NCBI RefSeq assembly: GCF_035582795.1
Contig: NC_134369.1
Location: 56,916,001-56,980,000 of the forward strand
Source: Mycteria americana
Taxonomy: Eukaryota > Chordata > Aves > Ciconiiformes > Ciconiidae
Length of the DNA stretch: 64,000 bases
Reading direction: 5' to 3'
Shown: in pieces, positions 1-12,528 of the stretch
How the letters are laid out: every line of letters starts with the position of its first letter
How positions within the stretch are numbered: position 1 is the first letter of the stretch
The notes under the pieces: generated by a model
The model's database searches: none
What the model was told of the DNA's origin: nothing
The model's input: only the letters and a program-made list of their open reading frames with translations
Translations under genes and position numbers: made by a program

Positions 1-300
1 CAGTGATTTTTCAAGCCCATCGAGGCAGTCCCTTGCGCGCTCGGCTCCCCTCGGCTCTCCCTCCCCGCCCGGGCTCCTCCCGGCGGCGGCTTCCCTCCGC
101 TCGGCCCCGGCGAGGCCGGCCCAGGGCGGGGGCGGCCCCCGGGGCGGCTGGGGGAGCTCCGGCGGGCCCGGGAGGCGCCGCACCCGCCCCCCGCGCCCTT
201 CCCGCAGCCGGGAGCGGGGCCAAGCCAAGGGGGAGGCGAGGGATCAACCGGCACCCCCGTGTCCTGGAGGAGCCTCGTCCCAAATTGCAGCCAGGTGGTT
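1..300. promoter_or_regulatory. CpG-rich segment at window edge (probable promoter / first exon)
   Basis: The first 240 bases are extremely G+C rich with many CpG dinucleotides (GC boxes such as GGGCGGGGGCGG near 125), and composition drops sharply to ordinary AT-rich DNA after about 330. This is the usual look of a vertebrate CpG-island promoter whose left part lies outside the window. Open frames on both strands exist here, but they are a product of GC richness: low-complexity Pro/Ala/Gly/Arg with no recognisable domain. By mammalian synteny the neighbour upstream of FAM181A is PRIMA1, transcribed away from it. A PRIMA1 5' end here would fit, but that is inference; no PRIMA1 coding sequence is visible. 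Confidence 0.55.
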
Positions 301-1641
301 TGGGGGTTGGTGGTTTTTGGGGTTTTTTTCCCCCAGAGTGATGCGAGGGCTTGTGCTGTGACAGGCGGGAGTCGTCGGGTCTGTGTCCCCAGCCCCGTGT
401 CCGTGGGATGTAACGAGGAGGATGCTTCGTGGCGTTCGTGTTTCTATGTAATAACAAAGCACGCGGAAATGTTTAACAGCGCCTTGTGGGGAAGTGGATA
501 AAGAATCCCCTAATATCAAGGCACTGCAGCCCAGCCTTCCTGCAAAGAGGAAACAGAAAATCAAAGATGAAGAGTAGAAAATCAAAGATGAAGATGGTTT
601 CACTTCCAGTGAAGCAGTTAATGAGCAAAACAGCTGCTCTGTGAATGGTGCTCGTTGCTGCAAGTTGGGCTTGGTGTGTATCAGGATGCCCATAAGCATC
701 TGTTGTCGGGTCAATGGCACAGGGGTCCTGTTTTCAGTGTTTTGAATGAAGTAAGCAAATGGGTTCAAACAAAATATTGGGCCTAGAGTTTATATTTCAT
801 ACCCAGAGATGAATGAGTTTGAGGACACTGGTTTTAGTTTTTCTTTGTATTTCTGGCACCCACTGAGCTAAGTTTAATAAACAGTTTCATAAAAATCTGC
901 TCAGTGAAGCAGGAATGGAAATACATTAACTTCTCAGACGATACACGGCTAAAATTCTCTTTTCGTACCACCGTTACACCAACCTCCATTCATTTCAGCC
1001 CCGACAGACACTGGTTTAAATGTCAGGACTATCAGGCCCAGCAACATCTTAAAAATGAGAACAGCATAGTGGAATTTAATGGAGTTACACCTGAGTTGAG
1101 GTAGACCCATTGAGCCTAGACATTTATTTGTAAATCCCCATCTTGTGGGTTTGTAAGGGCAGAATACAAAGAGACAGAGACATTACGACCTTGGGTACAG
1201 GCAGTGATTGTACAGCGAATATTTTTTCTGTAATGATGCTGAAAAAGATGGTGTCCTTTTCTGTAAGTCTACTGTGTAACATGCAGTGCTTAATATATCG
1301 TGCTCATTCAATTATAGTTTTTGAGCTGGAGTCACAAGACACAGCAAAGCTTTTCAGGCTCTCTGGTGATTTCCTGAAGGTATTTCAGCACTTGGTCACA
1401 GTACAGAACATAATAAATTGCACTATCTGTATACATAGTTCTTGGTTCCTGACAGAATGAGAGATAAGGCTTTAGGCGTTGTACGCCAAAAAAATACAAC
1501 GCAGATTTCTTTTCTTTCAGTATTTACAATGCCTTAATGTCAGAAGAACTGTGGATTTTCCTGCCGTTAGCAATTGTCCAAGTAGCGATCTTGAAGTGTT
1601 GTTCCTGTGGTTCAAAGACAACCCAGGGAACTGAGGACATA
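301..1641. other. Intergenic, no gene recognised
   Basis: AT-rich single-copy-looking DNA. There is a good polypyrimidine tract plus AG at 1508-1520 (TTTCTTTTCTTTCAG) and a CAG/GTAATC donor-like site at 1725. The 205-bp interval between them carries no recognisable protein, and its 3' half is explained by a short inverted-repeat element. I do not call an exon. Confidence 0.5.
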
Positions 1642-1724
1642 GGGCCAAACCTGACCCACAGTCGCACGGAAGCAAGTGCAATCAGGGATATTGTTCTGAC
1701 ACAAACAAGAGCAGAGTTTGGCCC
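1642..1724. mobile_element. Short MITE-like element with GGGCCAAAC terminal inverted repeats
   Basis: The segment starts GGGCCAAAC and ends GTTTGGCCC, a perfect 9-bp inverted repeat 83 bp end to end. The right end (GAGCAGAGTTTGGCCC) resembles the ends of an old palindromic repeat type that I recall as widespread in reptile and bird genomes, with GGGCCA-AATTCTG...CAGAATTTGGCCC ends. It has no coding capacity and is most likely a decayed non-autonomous DNA transposon. Family name not assigned. Confidence 0.45.
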
Positions 1725-2164
1725 AGGTAATCAGCATCTTTTCTTCTTCACACTGGTAACTGACAGTTCCCTTGGGGAAATGGTTGGGCTGTGGATATAT
1801 TAAATCCAGTCTTTGGCCCCAGTCATGCAGTCCACACAGAGGCATACTTCTCGTAAGACTGAATGGCTGCAGAAAGGGCTGAATATGTGCCCTATTCTTG
1901 TCCACATGATACCAGTGCTTTTCATTAATTGCATTGGCTTCTATTCTGTAGTTTCTATGGAGAGAAAATAGGGTCCAGGAATTTTTCCCACTTACAAGGA
2001 AGATAAATGATATGGTGCTTGTAAGACTGCAGGCCCTGAATCAATGACAGGCTTGAAATATGTTTTGCTTAATAACACATTAAGTGTTTTGTAGCACCAG
2101 GACTGGTGTGAGGAAGAACACGATGATTTGTCTGCAGCAGTCACACTACTGAAGTGTTGAGATG

Positions 2165-2310
2165 GATATTGGCTAGGGCTATGATCCCTGAACCAGAACC
2201 AGGATTTCCTGGGTTATAGTCCTACTACTAGCCATGACTTCCTCTGCTACCTTGGGCACATTTTTAAAATCACCTGCACCAGGTTCCCTGCCTGTCAAAA
2301 TGGCATGGCC
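2165..2310 (+). repeat. MIR-like CORE-SINE fragment
   Basis: The order of sub-motifs matches a MIR-type SINE: an entry like CCTGGGTTATAGTCCTACTA, then CTACCTTGGGCACATTTTTA (for CTTGGGCAAGTCACTTAAC) at about 2248-2267, and finally GTTCCCTGCCTGTCAAAATG (for TTTCCTCATCTGTAAAATGG) at about 2283-2302. Divergence is high, as expected for a repeat older than the bird-mammal split. It is non-coding. Confidence 0.6.
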
Positions 2311-5300
2311 AAATCCAGCTACCTGAAGGCAGCGGCGTGTTTGGTGGCGGAGGCAGTAACGGGGTCCTGTCCTCCAAGATGTATTTAGCACACCACAGAA
2401 ATCAGGAGCAATGCCAGATCCTTCGCTGGTGTGATCAGCACAGGTCCATGCTCTGGCTCAGTGCTCTGGAGATGAAAAGTGCCTTTTAAGTAAGTGTCAC
2501 AGCTCAAAATAAAAACTTAAGCTGTATGAAAAGATTTTTTTTGTTTTCAGAAAAAGACCACACAAACAGTATCATCCAAGCAGTCTCTCAGAAATTTAAG
2601 ATTAATATTAACACTCAATAGAATGATGACCATTACCCTTTTTCCCTTTCATCTTTGGTTTGAGAGTATTTATCTTGTTTGCTTTGTGATTTTTTTTAAA
2701 CAATTGCTGATAATCAGAACAACCATGATTAACACTCCAATACAGCAACTACGCAGGAAACATTAGTAAGGACTGCAACACTGATTAGCTGTACAAACAA
2801 ATATTATCGTACTCCTTTAATCTAAGTAGCCATAATGGTTATAATGGACTCTAAAAGGCTATTTATTTTGTCAGTATAGATTGAGTTTACAACATGTATT
2901 CAAGCGTTCAGAGGGCACAGGAGAAGGTTCTCTTCCAAGTTGACTTGTCAAAACTTCATTAAAATCAATAGATATTCACCAATCTGACTTCAGGTAGATT
3001 TTGTCCCTATGTCTTCTGATACACGGGAATGGGCTTTTAGCTGGAGCCAGCAGCAGAGGAAGCGAAGGCGGCCACTTCTTAAGCTTTGTGTGTCAGTCAG
3101 GCCTAGGAAGAATCCACTTAAGCTTTTTTTGCTAATGACATTTCTGGATGCGAGTGAACTCAAGACGAGTGTCCGACCTGGTGAAACGCTAGCCGAAACA
3201 TAAACGGAAAACATTTCAGCACTGAGATTTCAAAGCCTCCTGCAGCCTGAGAGCACCGTCTCTCTCAGGCTAATTTTTGGGTTTGAGTCTAAAACGTGAT
3301 CAACATGCTGGTAAATGTACAGCATCGCTTCACTTTGAATGTTGGCTTGCACTGAAAATATTTTTGTTGCTATTCTTTTAAAGATATTTTTATTGCTCCA
3401 TATATCTAATGCAGTGCTTTCAACATGTGGAAAGCAAATTTATTGGTTTGGGATTTAAAGTCTCTACCCAGGAATCCACACCTTATTGGGAAGTTTTTAG
3501 GCGATCACAAATTAATAAAGGTCACAGCAGCAGAAACAGTGGAGGAATTCACAGTTCTCCAAACACCACCATTAATTCTCAGGGAAGGGAGGGGGTTCTT
3601 CTTGGTGATCCCAATTATTTTAAAGAATACAGAAAAACACTAGGACTCTGAATAGTATTTACACATACAAACAACAGATTTGATTTTCGGAAGACTTGGT
3701 TGTTCAATTGTTCAATAATTCCAGCTTGTGGGAGAAGATTCCCAACTTTGAGCACATCTAGAATAAATGGTCAAGACAACTGATTCTTTAATTTTCGTTA
3801 TATTAAATTAACAGTTAATCAAATATTGGAAGTGGGTTTTAAGTTTTAAAAGTGTCAGAACTGCAGGAAGTGCTTTTCAAGTTTTCTCCCAGATATATAT
3901 GGGCCATTGCACTGCAATAGAAAACAAAGGCAGGGTATCTTCTTTCCGTTGGTATAAATCAGGAATACCTTCACCGAAATTGATGGATCCACACCAGTTT
4001 AGGTGAGGAGTGAATAGGACCAACATGGAAAGCTGCATCATATAATCTTTAGCTTGTGCTCCAGCACCTGAAGTTAGAGGACATCGCAGATTTGTATTCA
4101 TGGCCAGAAAAGCTATGGCTACACATCACGTAAGCCTGTTCTTGCCTTTTCAGTTTTCTAGCTCTGAAATACTGCATTCAGTGATAAACAGGCCTCCTGC
4201 TTACTTTCGGTAGTTTCTCACAATATGTTCTCTTCAGCAAATGGATTTGCTCAGCAGCATCGCTGTTCTTTGTTTATAAATGTAAAGGTAAAATGTGTGG
4301 GATTAGTTATTAAAAGTGGCCAGAAAAGTCCCAGATGTGAGGAGGGGCTTGTATGCCCCCAAATATGTCTGGTTTTTTCAGCTTTATCAGTTGCTTACAC
4401 AACATGTTGCTTCTCCTTACAGATACTACATTCTCAGTCTCTTGTGGCTATCGTAATGAAGTCCCTACGTCCTGAGTGAACTGCAGGTTGCAGGAATCAC
4501 TTCAGTGCTATATCACTTTTACACTCAATATTCATTGCTGCTTAGGTTTCATCTGTCTTTACAGAAAGTTAAATACGTGTTCCTGGAATGTGTAAAAGAT
4601 AATATGAAAATGTTGCCTTCACATTTACTCTTGGATTCTGTTTGGCTCCCTTGCGGATCTGCTGTAAAAGGCAGGGTTGGTTACACATTTCCAGGAGGAA
4701 TTCCTCATCCACTTTACCGTGGAAATCTGTTACAATTGCCTAATACGTTATGGTCTGTAGCGGCTCTTCTGGAAAATGGCTGATAGGTGATAAAAGCTCA
4801 TCAAACCTTAGTAAGGCCTAAAAAGATATCTCACTGTTTATTCCATACTACTGTTAAGGATGTGTTTCTTTACTGTCCTTGAGGTTGTTATAGATGAAGG
4901 ATGAAATAAGACCAGAACCAAGATTGCCAGGCCATTATGGAAATGGATAGATGACAAGGACGAGGCTGAGTAAATGTACAAGAGTGTAAGTAGTTCCAGC
5001 TGAAAGGTAAGGACAGAGAATCACTATTTCTAAGAAAAAACTATTAGCATAGCTTCTTTTTTTAACTCCCCCTGCAAGTAGAAACCTGCATGTATTTTGG
5101 TCTAATTACTTGGTCTGACCAATCTAATTAAAAGAAAGCTGAAGTCTAATTGTGATTGTCTCTTTAGTGAACCCCAAGCATCAGAATCTTCCCCAAAACT
5201 ACAAGTCCAAGAGTTTCTATGCCCAGCAAAAAGATTATTGAATTGGTGACTAAAGCCATTGTCTGTAGCTCTTGACAATGTTTCATCAAAAAGTGCTTGA

Positions 5301-8017
5301 AAGACGGTCCATTTCACAAAACATTGCTCGCTCTTTCTGCCCTCCCTCTCTCACTTCTTACCTCTGTTTCTAATTGGCATGATTCCCAGTCTGAAAAATT
5401 AGGAACCAGATTTTAGAAAGCTGTCGGTCTGCAGATCTCAGGTGTGGGTTGTCCAGCCTGTCTTTGTGGCTGCAAGTGCACAGACCATCTGGATTCATAT
5501 CTGGGTTCCGAGCTATGGGGATGCTTCGACCTGAGCACTCAGGTGAGAGGGTGAGGAACACGGTGCAAAATCCTCAGAGGAGGTGCAGTGAAAGAGAGCA
5601 GAGCAGAGCTGATTTGTATCTACATCTTCTGCATTTTAATATGGACCATTGTGCTGCTGCGTGGGGTCAGGAGAGTGACTGGAAATAATCCACGAGCTTC
5701 TCAGACACAAGGTAGCAGGAGAAACAGCAGCCAGCAGAGCAAAGCCCTGGCACGGAGAGGTTCCCCCTCTATCTGCGTGCAAGCACACCATTTACACAGG
5801 AGGCAGGAGCACAAGGTGCTAGTCGATTGATTCCAGTCTGTAAGGGTGTTTGATGATAGTAGAAACTGCAGGAAAAGCTTGAATAATGTATGAAATTATT
5901 CAATAATTAATAAAAGTCATCAGAAACACTCCACTGAAAACTAGCTTTGTAAATAGTTTCTCACCATTCTTTTTCCTCATTATTTTGGTCAGTGGGATAC
6001 ATTTGAAACACGATGGCAGCATTCCCTCCATTTTGATTTAGCACTTCTCTGCCTGTATTTGTGTGTGTGGGAATAGATATGAGGGAGTCGCTTATTGCCA
6101 GGCAATAGCTGTTTCTGTTACAGGTGAGCGGAAAAAATTGACATCTGCCACAGAAAGCCAAGCAGATGACTTGGCAAGCAAGCAGTTAATACGGGGTGAC
6201 AGAAGGAGGGAGTGACTGTGTTCACTGAAGAACCGAGCAACCCCGTGCCACTACGTTCACCGCTGTGTGAGCACAGACTTAGGAAGGAAAGGATGGAAAG
6301 TTGTTCTCAGTGGTCTGCCTCCCTCAGTTCTTTTACTGCTAGTGCACACCACACATGCATCTTCTTGGAGAGGGAGTTGATTGTTAAAATCCTGTGCAAA
6401 TTGCACTGGACCTTTCTCTCAGCTGCGAATAACCCCACAGTGCAAGGGGATCTGAGAGGAATATCCATGTGCAGGGAGGAAGGAGAGTTACCCATGTGTA
6501 TGTGCACATATGGATGGTCACTGAAAGGAGAAAAGAAAGCAACTTTTTAATGAGTTTTTTTGAGATGTGTGTGCCATGTTTTCATTCAGTATTCCCCATC
6601 CCACCTACCCTGCAAGCCCCATCAGGAAGACTTGAAGACGCTTGGATGTCGAAGTGAGGTGTAGCCTGTACCCAGGGAAGAGCAGGAGCGTGTCCTTATG
6701 TGGGCGGCTGAAGTAAAAGGAGTTTCAGGTTTGTATCACTGCGGTACCTGTACAACTATGGTTTGAATGTGCACGTAAACTGTGTGCCCTGGAGAAATCC
6801 CCCCACCAGTGAGTGCCCCCCACCTTCCCATCCCTTACAGTACCACCCTTGTCCCCTGGGGCCGGGCTCGTAGCCTCCTCCACAGAGATCCCTTAGCAAG
6901 GGCACTCCAGGCTGCAGCAAACATGCAAACCTACACTCCTTCGGGCACGCAACGTGGGGGCCCTTTGCCATTTAGCAAAACATGGCTAAACTCTGCCAAA
7001 CTTCATCAGGGTGAGTTGTGCCTGACCTTGGTTTCCAGAGGAAATCATGGAGGTGTTATTAACTGTTGTAAAAAAATACTGGTAGAAACACACCCCAAGT
7101 TATTTTTGTTTTTCTTCACTTACCCGTAAGCTTCACAGTGGCTTTTGGTAACAAGCCATTCTACTGTTTCTTTAACAATACATTCAACAAATGTGGCATC
7201 CATTGTGGTGAGGTGGACGTGTCAATTTGTGCCACTGATAAATGTGTGACATTTGTTAATGGCAGGGAAAGAAATACGAGGTTGTGTCAATGTCTAACAC
7301 AGAATTTTGGTGAATATTTTATGTCAGCCGAGGTTAAGAGTTAAGAGCCAGACGCCAAGCAGGTCGGATTGTAATGGGCCCATCTGCCTCATAGCAAGAG
7401 CTATTGATCAGTTATTAGTCATAGCTAGCGGGGGACTATCACAGAGACACCACTGGCAGCAGAGCTCGCCATCGGGATCCACTGCAGTCAGATAGCACTG
7501 GGGCTAATGGGGAGAGTTTCTCTCCAGCATCTGGATGCTGAGAACCCAACACTGCGCTGGGACAAGCATTGGCAGCTCCCAGTGGCATTACTGGTAGCGC
7601 CTCCCAGTTCTCCCAACCACTCTCTGTTTGGTATGTAATACAGGCCTTCGTTTTATGTATTAATTCAAAACTGCCTAGTACATCTGTACTCTCCTGAAAA
7701 TATACTGTGGTTCTGTCTACAGCTGGGAAGGAAGATCCATCAGTTTGTCAGTGATTTCTAGGCTTTTACAGGGTGTTAAATCTCTCTAAGCCTTCTGCAT
7801 CATCTATGTCTGAAGTCACCATGAGGCATGCACACCAATCCAGTTGACTGCAGCTGTCATTTCTTAGATCCTGTGTGGTCTGTATCTATCTGAAGAGAGA
7901 AGAAAGACACCTAAACCGGCGCCTACACTTTCTGGTATGCAGAAGATATACTGGGATCTGCCTGCTGACCATAGGTGGTAGGTTATGTTCGTAGCTGGTA
8001 AGATATTGCTAGAATCT
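2311..8017. other. Intergenic, no gene or clear repeat recognised
   Basis: About 5.7 kb of moderately AT-rich DNA. The longest open frames are around 115 codons with no recognisable domain, no consistent codon bias and no supporting splice sites. Small features only: an imperfect hairpin GAATAAT/ATTATTC at 5881-5901 and scattered A/T tracts. I see no RNA gene. Confidence 0.5.
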
Positions 8018-8070
8018 TGTTAGATTAGGCTGGTCTAATCTAACATCTGAGTCTGTTAGATTAGGCCGGT
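8018..8070. repeat. Perfect 11-bp stem hairpin plus direct repeat of its arm
   Basis: 8018-8028 TGTTAGATTAG pairs perfectly with 8035-8045 CTAATCTAACA across a 6-nt loop (GCTGGT). A second copy of arm plus loop, TGTTAGATTAGGCCGGT, follows at 8054-8070, differing from the first (8018-8034) by one base. The structure is short and non-coding. It may be a slippage/templated mutation product or a small transposon remnant. Confidence 0.75.
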
Positions 8071-10431
8071 AGCTGGGAGCATGGTTCCTCATGGTTTAGG
8101 CTGACTATCAAAAAGCCACACACACAGACTGCCTGACAGACCTTGTCACCTTCCTTGTACAGAAGACAGCGAAACATATGGGTCTTTCAGGACTGGCTCC
8201 TGCACTAATCCTTGCTTGGCCTTTGAAGAACATAGATGAAAGCTGTCCTGTGGGTTTCCATTGTCCCCTCTGAGTATTTTCTAGGGTCAGAAGGCATTTT
8301 TCTGGGAGCAAGGCTCAGCATAGGGGTAGGCCCGGTGGCATACACATTGCAAAGAATTTTCTCAGCTAGACGTAAAAAGACAAAGCTATGTTTAGAAAAT
8401 TACAATTCTAAGAAAAGAAGTATAAGTTCTGAAATACTTTACCTTGAGCCTCTGCTATAGGTGTTTTCATGAGATCAAACACAAATTACACCGCCTGTAA
8501 CTTCTTTTATATCACAAGTTGTCACTGTAACTCAGGATCGCTTCGCTGGCAGAATCTTATGCAAAATGTGTGGATACTAGGATGTCCTCTTACTAAGGCC
8601 ACCAATATCAGCAGGCATTTATCAGTCTACAGTTTCAGCACACCATTGGTTTTGCTCTGGATCAGCCAGTGGAGTTAGATGTTATTGCCTTCTAAAAAAT
8701 TTATCTCCTATCAATAAAATCTCCGTTCCCATCTTTAGCTTTCTAAGATTATAGCGTTCTGTTTGTCATTATTATTGGAAACATTCAAGTCCTTGATCTG
8801 TTCTTTTTCCTTCTTCATCTTAACAAGTATGTGCACTAGGTAGAAGCAGAAAGCTCTCTATATAGGGCCTGGCAGTCCATAGTTCCTCCAGCTGAAGAAC
8901 TTACACCTTGGAGTACTCTTTATCTTGCAGTCTGCTTTGCCTCACCAAACAGTGAGAGAGCTCTCAGGAGGTCCCAGGAAGACGATGGTTAAAGTTTCCA
9001 TCTCCATGTCTCCTAACGTGAGTGCCCACACTCCACACAGATTGAGGTGTGCACTCTCTTGCTTTAAATTTCCACCATCCCTGCTCAGCCTATATGAAAA
9101 GGGATGAAGGAATGTGCTGCAAAATTCCCATGCTGTCTTTGGGGATGGGATTTCTTGTTGTGATGAGTGATGGGCCGTATCACATTTTTGCTGGCACTAA
9201 TAATACTCAGCTAGTGAGTACCTTTTCAGGGTATTATTGTGTTTGCGACATATTTGTTTGCTGCTTATCTGTAGGCACTGTGAGATAATCAGAGAGAAGA
9301 AAGAGGTTGGATATAGTTTTAAGTACTCTGTCACTGGATATTTTAAAGGATATTAGAAATGCATGTATAAGGATCCACAGAGACTGAACCTGTTTGGGGA
9401 CTAGAGGATGGATCAGATCCATCTTTGTCAGCCCTTTTTGTTCCCCAGACCACCAAGTATCACCCTGTGCCATATTTTCACAATGGTTTTCATTTCAAAG
9501 AGGGCTAGGTTTTGAATGTTGATGTTTTCATTTTTTCCATTTTTTTGCTTGTTAGTCCTGCTTGTCTGTGCAGGATGTGGGGGAAGAGTCTGTGTGCTTT
9601 TTTTTAAGTTTGCAGTTTGTTTTATCACATTCTGATGCCTTGGAAACCCCTGGGAGCCACTGTTTTGAGGAACCTTCCCATCCATTTCTCTGATGCAGTG
9701 GTGGGAGATAACTGGTGTGCAAGGTGTTATGAAGAGATAATGGAGGCAACAGTAGCTGATCTTTGCTAATGACAACACATTTCAGCTTACCCTGGCACAG
9801 CATCCTCCTAAGCACACAGACACACACAGTCTCAGAAGCGTTGGCTGGGGACACTCGCTCCCCGGGAGGTAACACACTAACGCGTGGTACTTCTCACGTT
9901 GCTGACTGCCCCTCGCGCTGTTTCGTCTGTCCCCATGTTTGAAGGTCCAATCTTGTTCAGCTGACTGTTAGGCCTCTGCTGGCACTTCCTATGTCCTTTA
10001 GCTTCTCCCTCGCTCCAAATCCCAAGTGCATCACCCCCTGCTAGCTGCTGATTTGAAAAGAAATGCACCCAAAGCCCCCCTGTCAGACTGACATTATTTT
10101 GCATTCATCTGAGAGCCTCCGAAGCGTTTCAAGATCCTCCGATGGAAGTCATTACATAAATGCAAAGCATTGTATTGTTAAAACTTTAAATCATGACAGA
10201 TTTTGAATACATATTTTTTGTGACTCAGTCATGAATAATCACAATTTGCATATAATATTTCCTGTATTCAGCATACCCTCCTTCTCATCTAATCCTTCTG
10301 ACTTGTGCTGCTGTAATATCTAAACCTGAATTACAGAAGCAACTGTGGATCGCCTTGCTGTTAACTTGGTGATGAGTAATCTTGATATACATATAGGCAG
10401 GAATAGTTGACAATTGTTTGTAATGAGCAGG
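8071..10431. other. Intergenic, possible conserved non-coding block near 10.2 kb
   Basis: No coding gene recognised; overlapping minus-strand frames at 9428-9875 (107-116 codons) have no domain and are treated as chance. An AT-rich block at 10140-10270 holds an AP-1-like TGACTCA (10221-10227) and a perfect octamer ATTTGCAT (10244-10251) overlapping a SOX-like ACAAT. That composition is typical of vertebrate neural enhancers, but conservation cannot be tested here. Confidence 0.4.
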
Positions 10432-10473
10432 GAGGAAACCCATAATCAGAGGAAACCCATAATCAGAGGAAAC
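10432..10473. repeat. 17-bp tandem duplication (2.5 copies)
   Basis: GAGGAAACCCATAATCA occurs at 10432-10448 and 10449-10465, identical in both copies, followed by a partial third copy GAGGAAAC at 10466-10473. It is a local minisatellite-like duplication, non-coding, and probably recent because the copies are identical. Confidence 0.9.
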
Positions 10474-11950
10474 ATTTCTCTGTTTATGAACAAGTGCATC
10501 CATTTTGCTTTTTTTGTATCCAAAGCTATAGTGGCTGTCTAATATGAATATTATTTCCTTGTGCTTATTACTCCAGTGCCAAAGGATGAGCTAATATTGG
10601 GGCTTCACTTAATAAGGCCCTGGTCAAATGCTGAGAAATAGGCAGTGATGCGCCAGCACACTTATGGGCTTGAAGAGCAGAAGAGGCACCCAGTGAGAAG
10701 GTATAAAATGCCAGCATTAATGGAAATTGATAAGCAATCCTCTGTCTTTGAAGTATCTTTGTTTGCAAAGGACAGCCTAATTTTTCTTGGAAACACTATG
10801 CTATTTATCTAATCAGCTCCTTAGCTGCCGTTTTCTGGTTTCCCCTAAATAAATCGGCCAGGTGACAGTGGCAATCCTGCAGAGTCCCAGCTGTGGGAGA
10901 GGAGCTGAAATGCCTGCAGCAGCCTGGGTGTGCCCACACCTGTACAGCACTGTCCAGTGAACTGGAAATCCAGAGTTCAGCTCTACACACTTGTCCTAGA
11001 TGTATAGGAATGTAATTCTGCTATTGTATACTGGATATTGCAGGCAGAAGCCCGTTGTCTTTGTTGCCTTCAGAAAGGGACGTGACCAGAGTTAGGACCT
11101 TCCTGGCCAGGAGAAGCCCTGGGCCTGCCATGCTGCTTTCCATAACAAACCCTCATTGTCTTTTTGAAGGTCTTTGCAATGTGTCCTCCCAGTGGGAGAG
11201 GAAATAGGCTCCTGAAGATGGTATATCCTATGGCTCCTTTCATTATGGGGCATTTTAGCTGGGATGACTTCTTGCCTGGGGGAACAAATGTTTACTCTTG
11301 AGTAAAATTGCCTCTCAACAAAGCTGTTTTACCAGATGCTGGTTTGCCCTATCCATCTCCTGCACTTGAATGTATTCTCATAATGCTCATTTTTGCTGGA
11401 ATAATCCAGCATCAGCTATGCTGACAATCCCACACAGAGCTATTTAGAGCAGCTAAGAGCTGGTTTGGGTCCCAGAGCAAACAGGGTGGTTCTCTTCCCC
11501 CTTTTTCCTTCTTCCTTCCTCCTATGAGTTAACCCAGTGCTGACCTCCCCCTGTGCCCAGCCCTGCTGGTGGTGGTGGTGCAGAGGCACTCGCTGGGGTG
11601 CAACGCCAGAGTCCCAGAGCATTCATCCTTGCACCCTGCACTGTTTCTGGTGGGCTTTGGCATCACTGTTCAGAGCATGCATTAGTCCTTTTCTCTCCAA
11701 TTTTATGGTGCTGGAGCATGATTAGCTCTCACTAGTACAGGTCTCGCCCTCCTCATCTTTTCAAATGTAACTCAGTCATCAGAGTTCTTCCCAAGCATCT
11801 CTTATGAGCAGCTATTGGATCTCATTTTGCTGTTTGAATCTGGAAGCTGAACTCACCACTGCCAGATTGGAAAATAAGCCACCACACAGCTGCAGAAAGA
11901 GAAAAATTGCACCAGAATGGTTTTGGTTGGAATTACTTGGGGTAAACCTA
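10474..11950. other. Intergenic, no gene recognised
   Basis: Ordinary non-coding DNA up to the LTR. A short (GGT)n run, CTGGTGGTGGTGGTGCAG, lies at about 11567-11584. No open frame above 70 codons shows recognisable similarity. Confidence 0.5.
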
Positions 11951-12528
11951 TGTCATGGTTTAACCCCAGCCAGCAACTAAACACCACCCAGCCGCTTGCT
12001 CACTCCCCCACAGTGGGATGGGGGACAGAATCAGAAAAGTGAGAAACTCGTGGGCTGAGATAAAGACAGTTTAATAAGTAAAGCAAAAGCTGCGCACGCA
12101 AGCAAAGCAAAACAAGGGTTTCATTCACTCCTTCCCATGGGCATGCAGGTGTTCAGCCATCTCCAGGAAAGCAGGACTCCATCACGCGTAATGGTTACTT
12201 GGGAAGACAAACGCCGTCACTCCGAATGTGCCCCCCTTCCTTCTTCTTCCCTCAGCTTTACATGCTGAGCATGACGTCATGGAACATCCTTTGGATCAGT
12301 GGGGGTCAGCTGTCCCCGCTGTGTCCCCTCCCAGCTTCTTGTGCCCCCCCAGCCACTCGCTGGTGGGGTGGGGTGAGAAGCAGGAAAGGCCTTGACTCTG
12401 TGTAAGCACTGCTCAGCAATAACGAAAACATCCCTGTGTTATCAACACTTTTCAGCACAAATCCAAACCATAGTCTCATACTAGCTACTATGAAGAAAAT
12501 TGACTCTATCCCAGCCAAAACCAGCACA
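11951..12528 (-). mobile_element. Solo LTR of an avian ERVL-type endogenous retrovirus
   Basis: Read on the minus strand it begins TGTGCTGGTTTTGGCTGGGA and ends AACCATGACA, giving the TG...CA ends of an LTR about 578 bp long. The sequence is the well-known avian ERVL LTR type. The complement of GTTTAATAAG near 12070 gives an ATTAAA poly(A) signal where one is expected, late in the LTR. No internal viral coding sequence, primer-binding site or second LTR adjoins it, so this is a solo LTR left by recombination. The 5-bp flanks (ACCTA at 11946-11950 and GCCGA at 12529-12533) match at only 3 of 5 positions, so any target-site duplication has decayed. The open frames inside it are incidental. Confidence 0.85.

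Noticed and set aside
11-457. Long minus-strand frame over the CpG-rich start
   Set aside because: Low-complexity Pro/Ala/Gly/Arg translation on both strands, typical of CpG islands; no domain.
1521-1725. Possible internal exon between a good acceptor and a donor-like site
   Set aside because: The right half is a small inverted-repeat element, and the translation matches nothing recognisable.
11440-11622. His/Pro run on the minus strand considered as the PRIMA1 proline-rich domain
   Set aside because: It is a (GGT)n microsatellite; surrounding residues do not fit PRIMA1.
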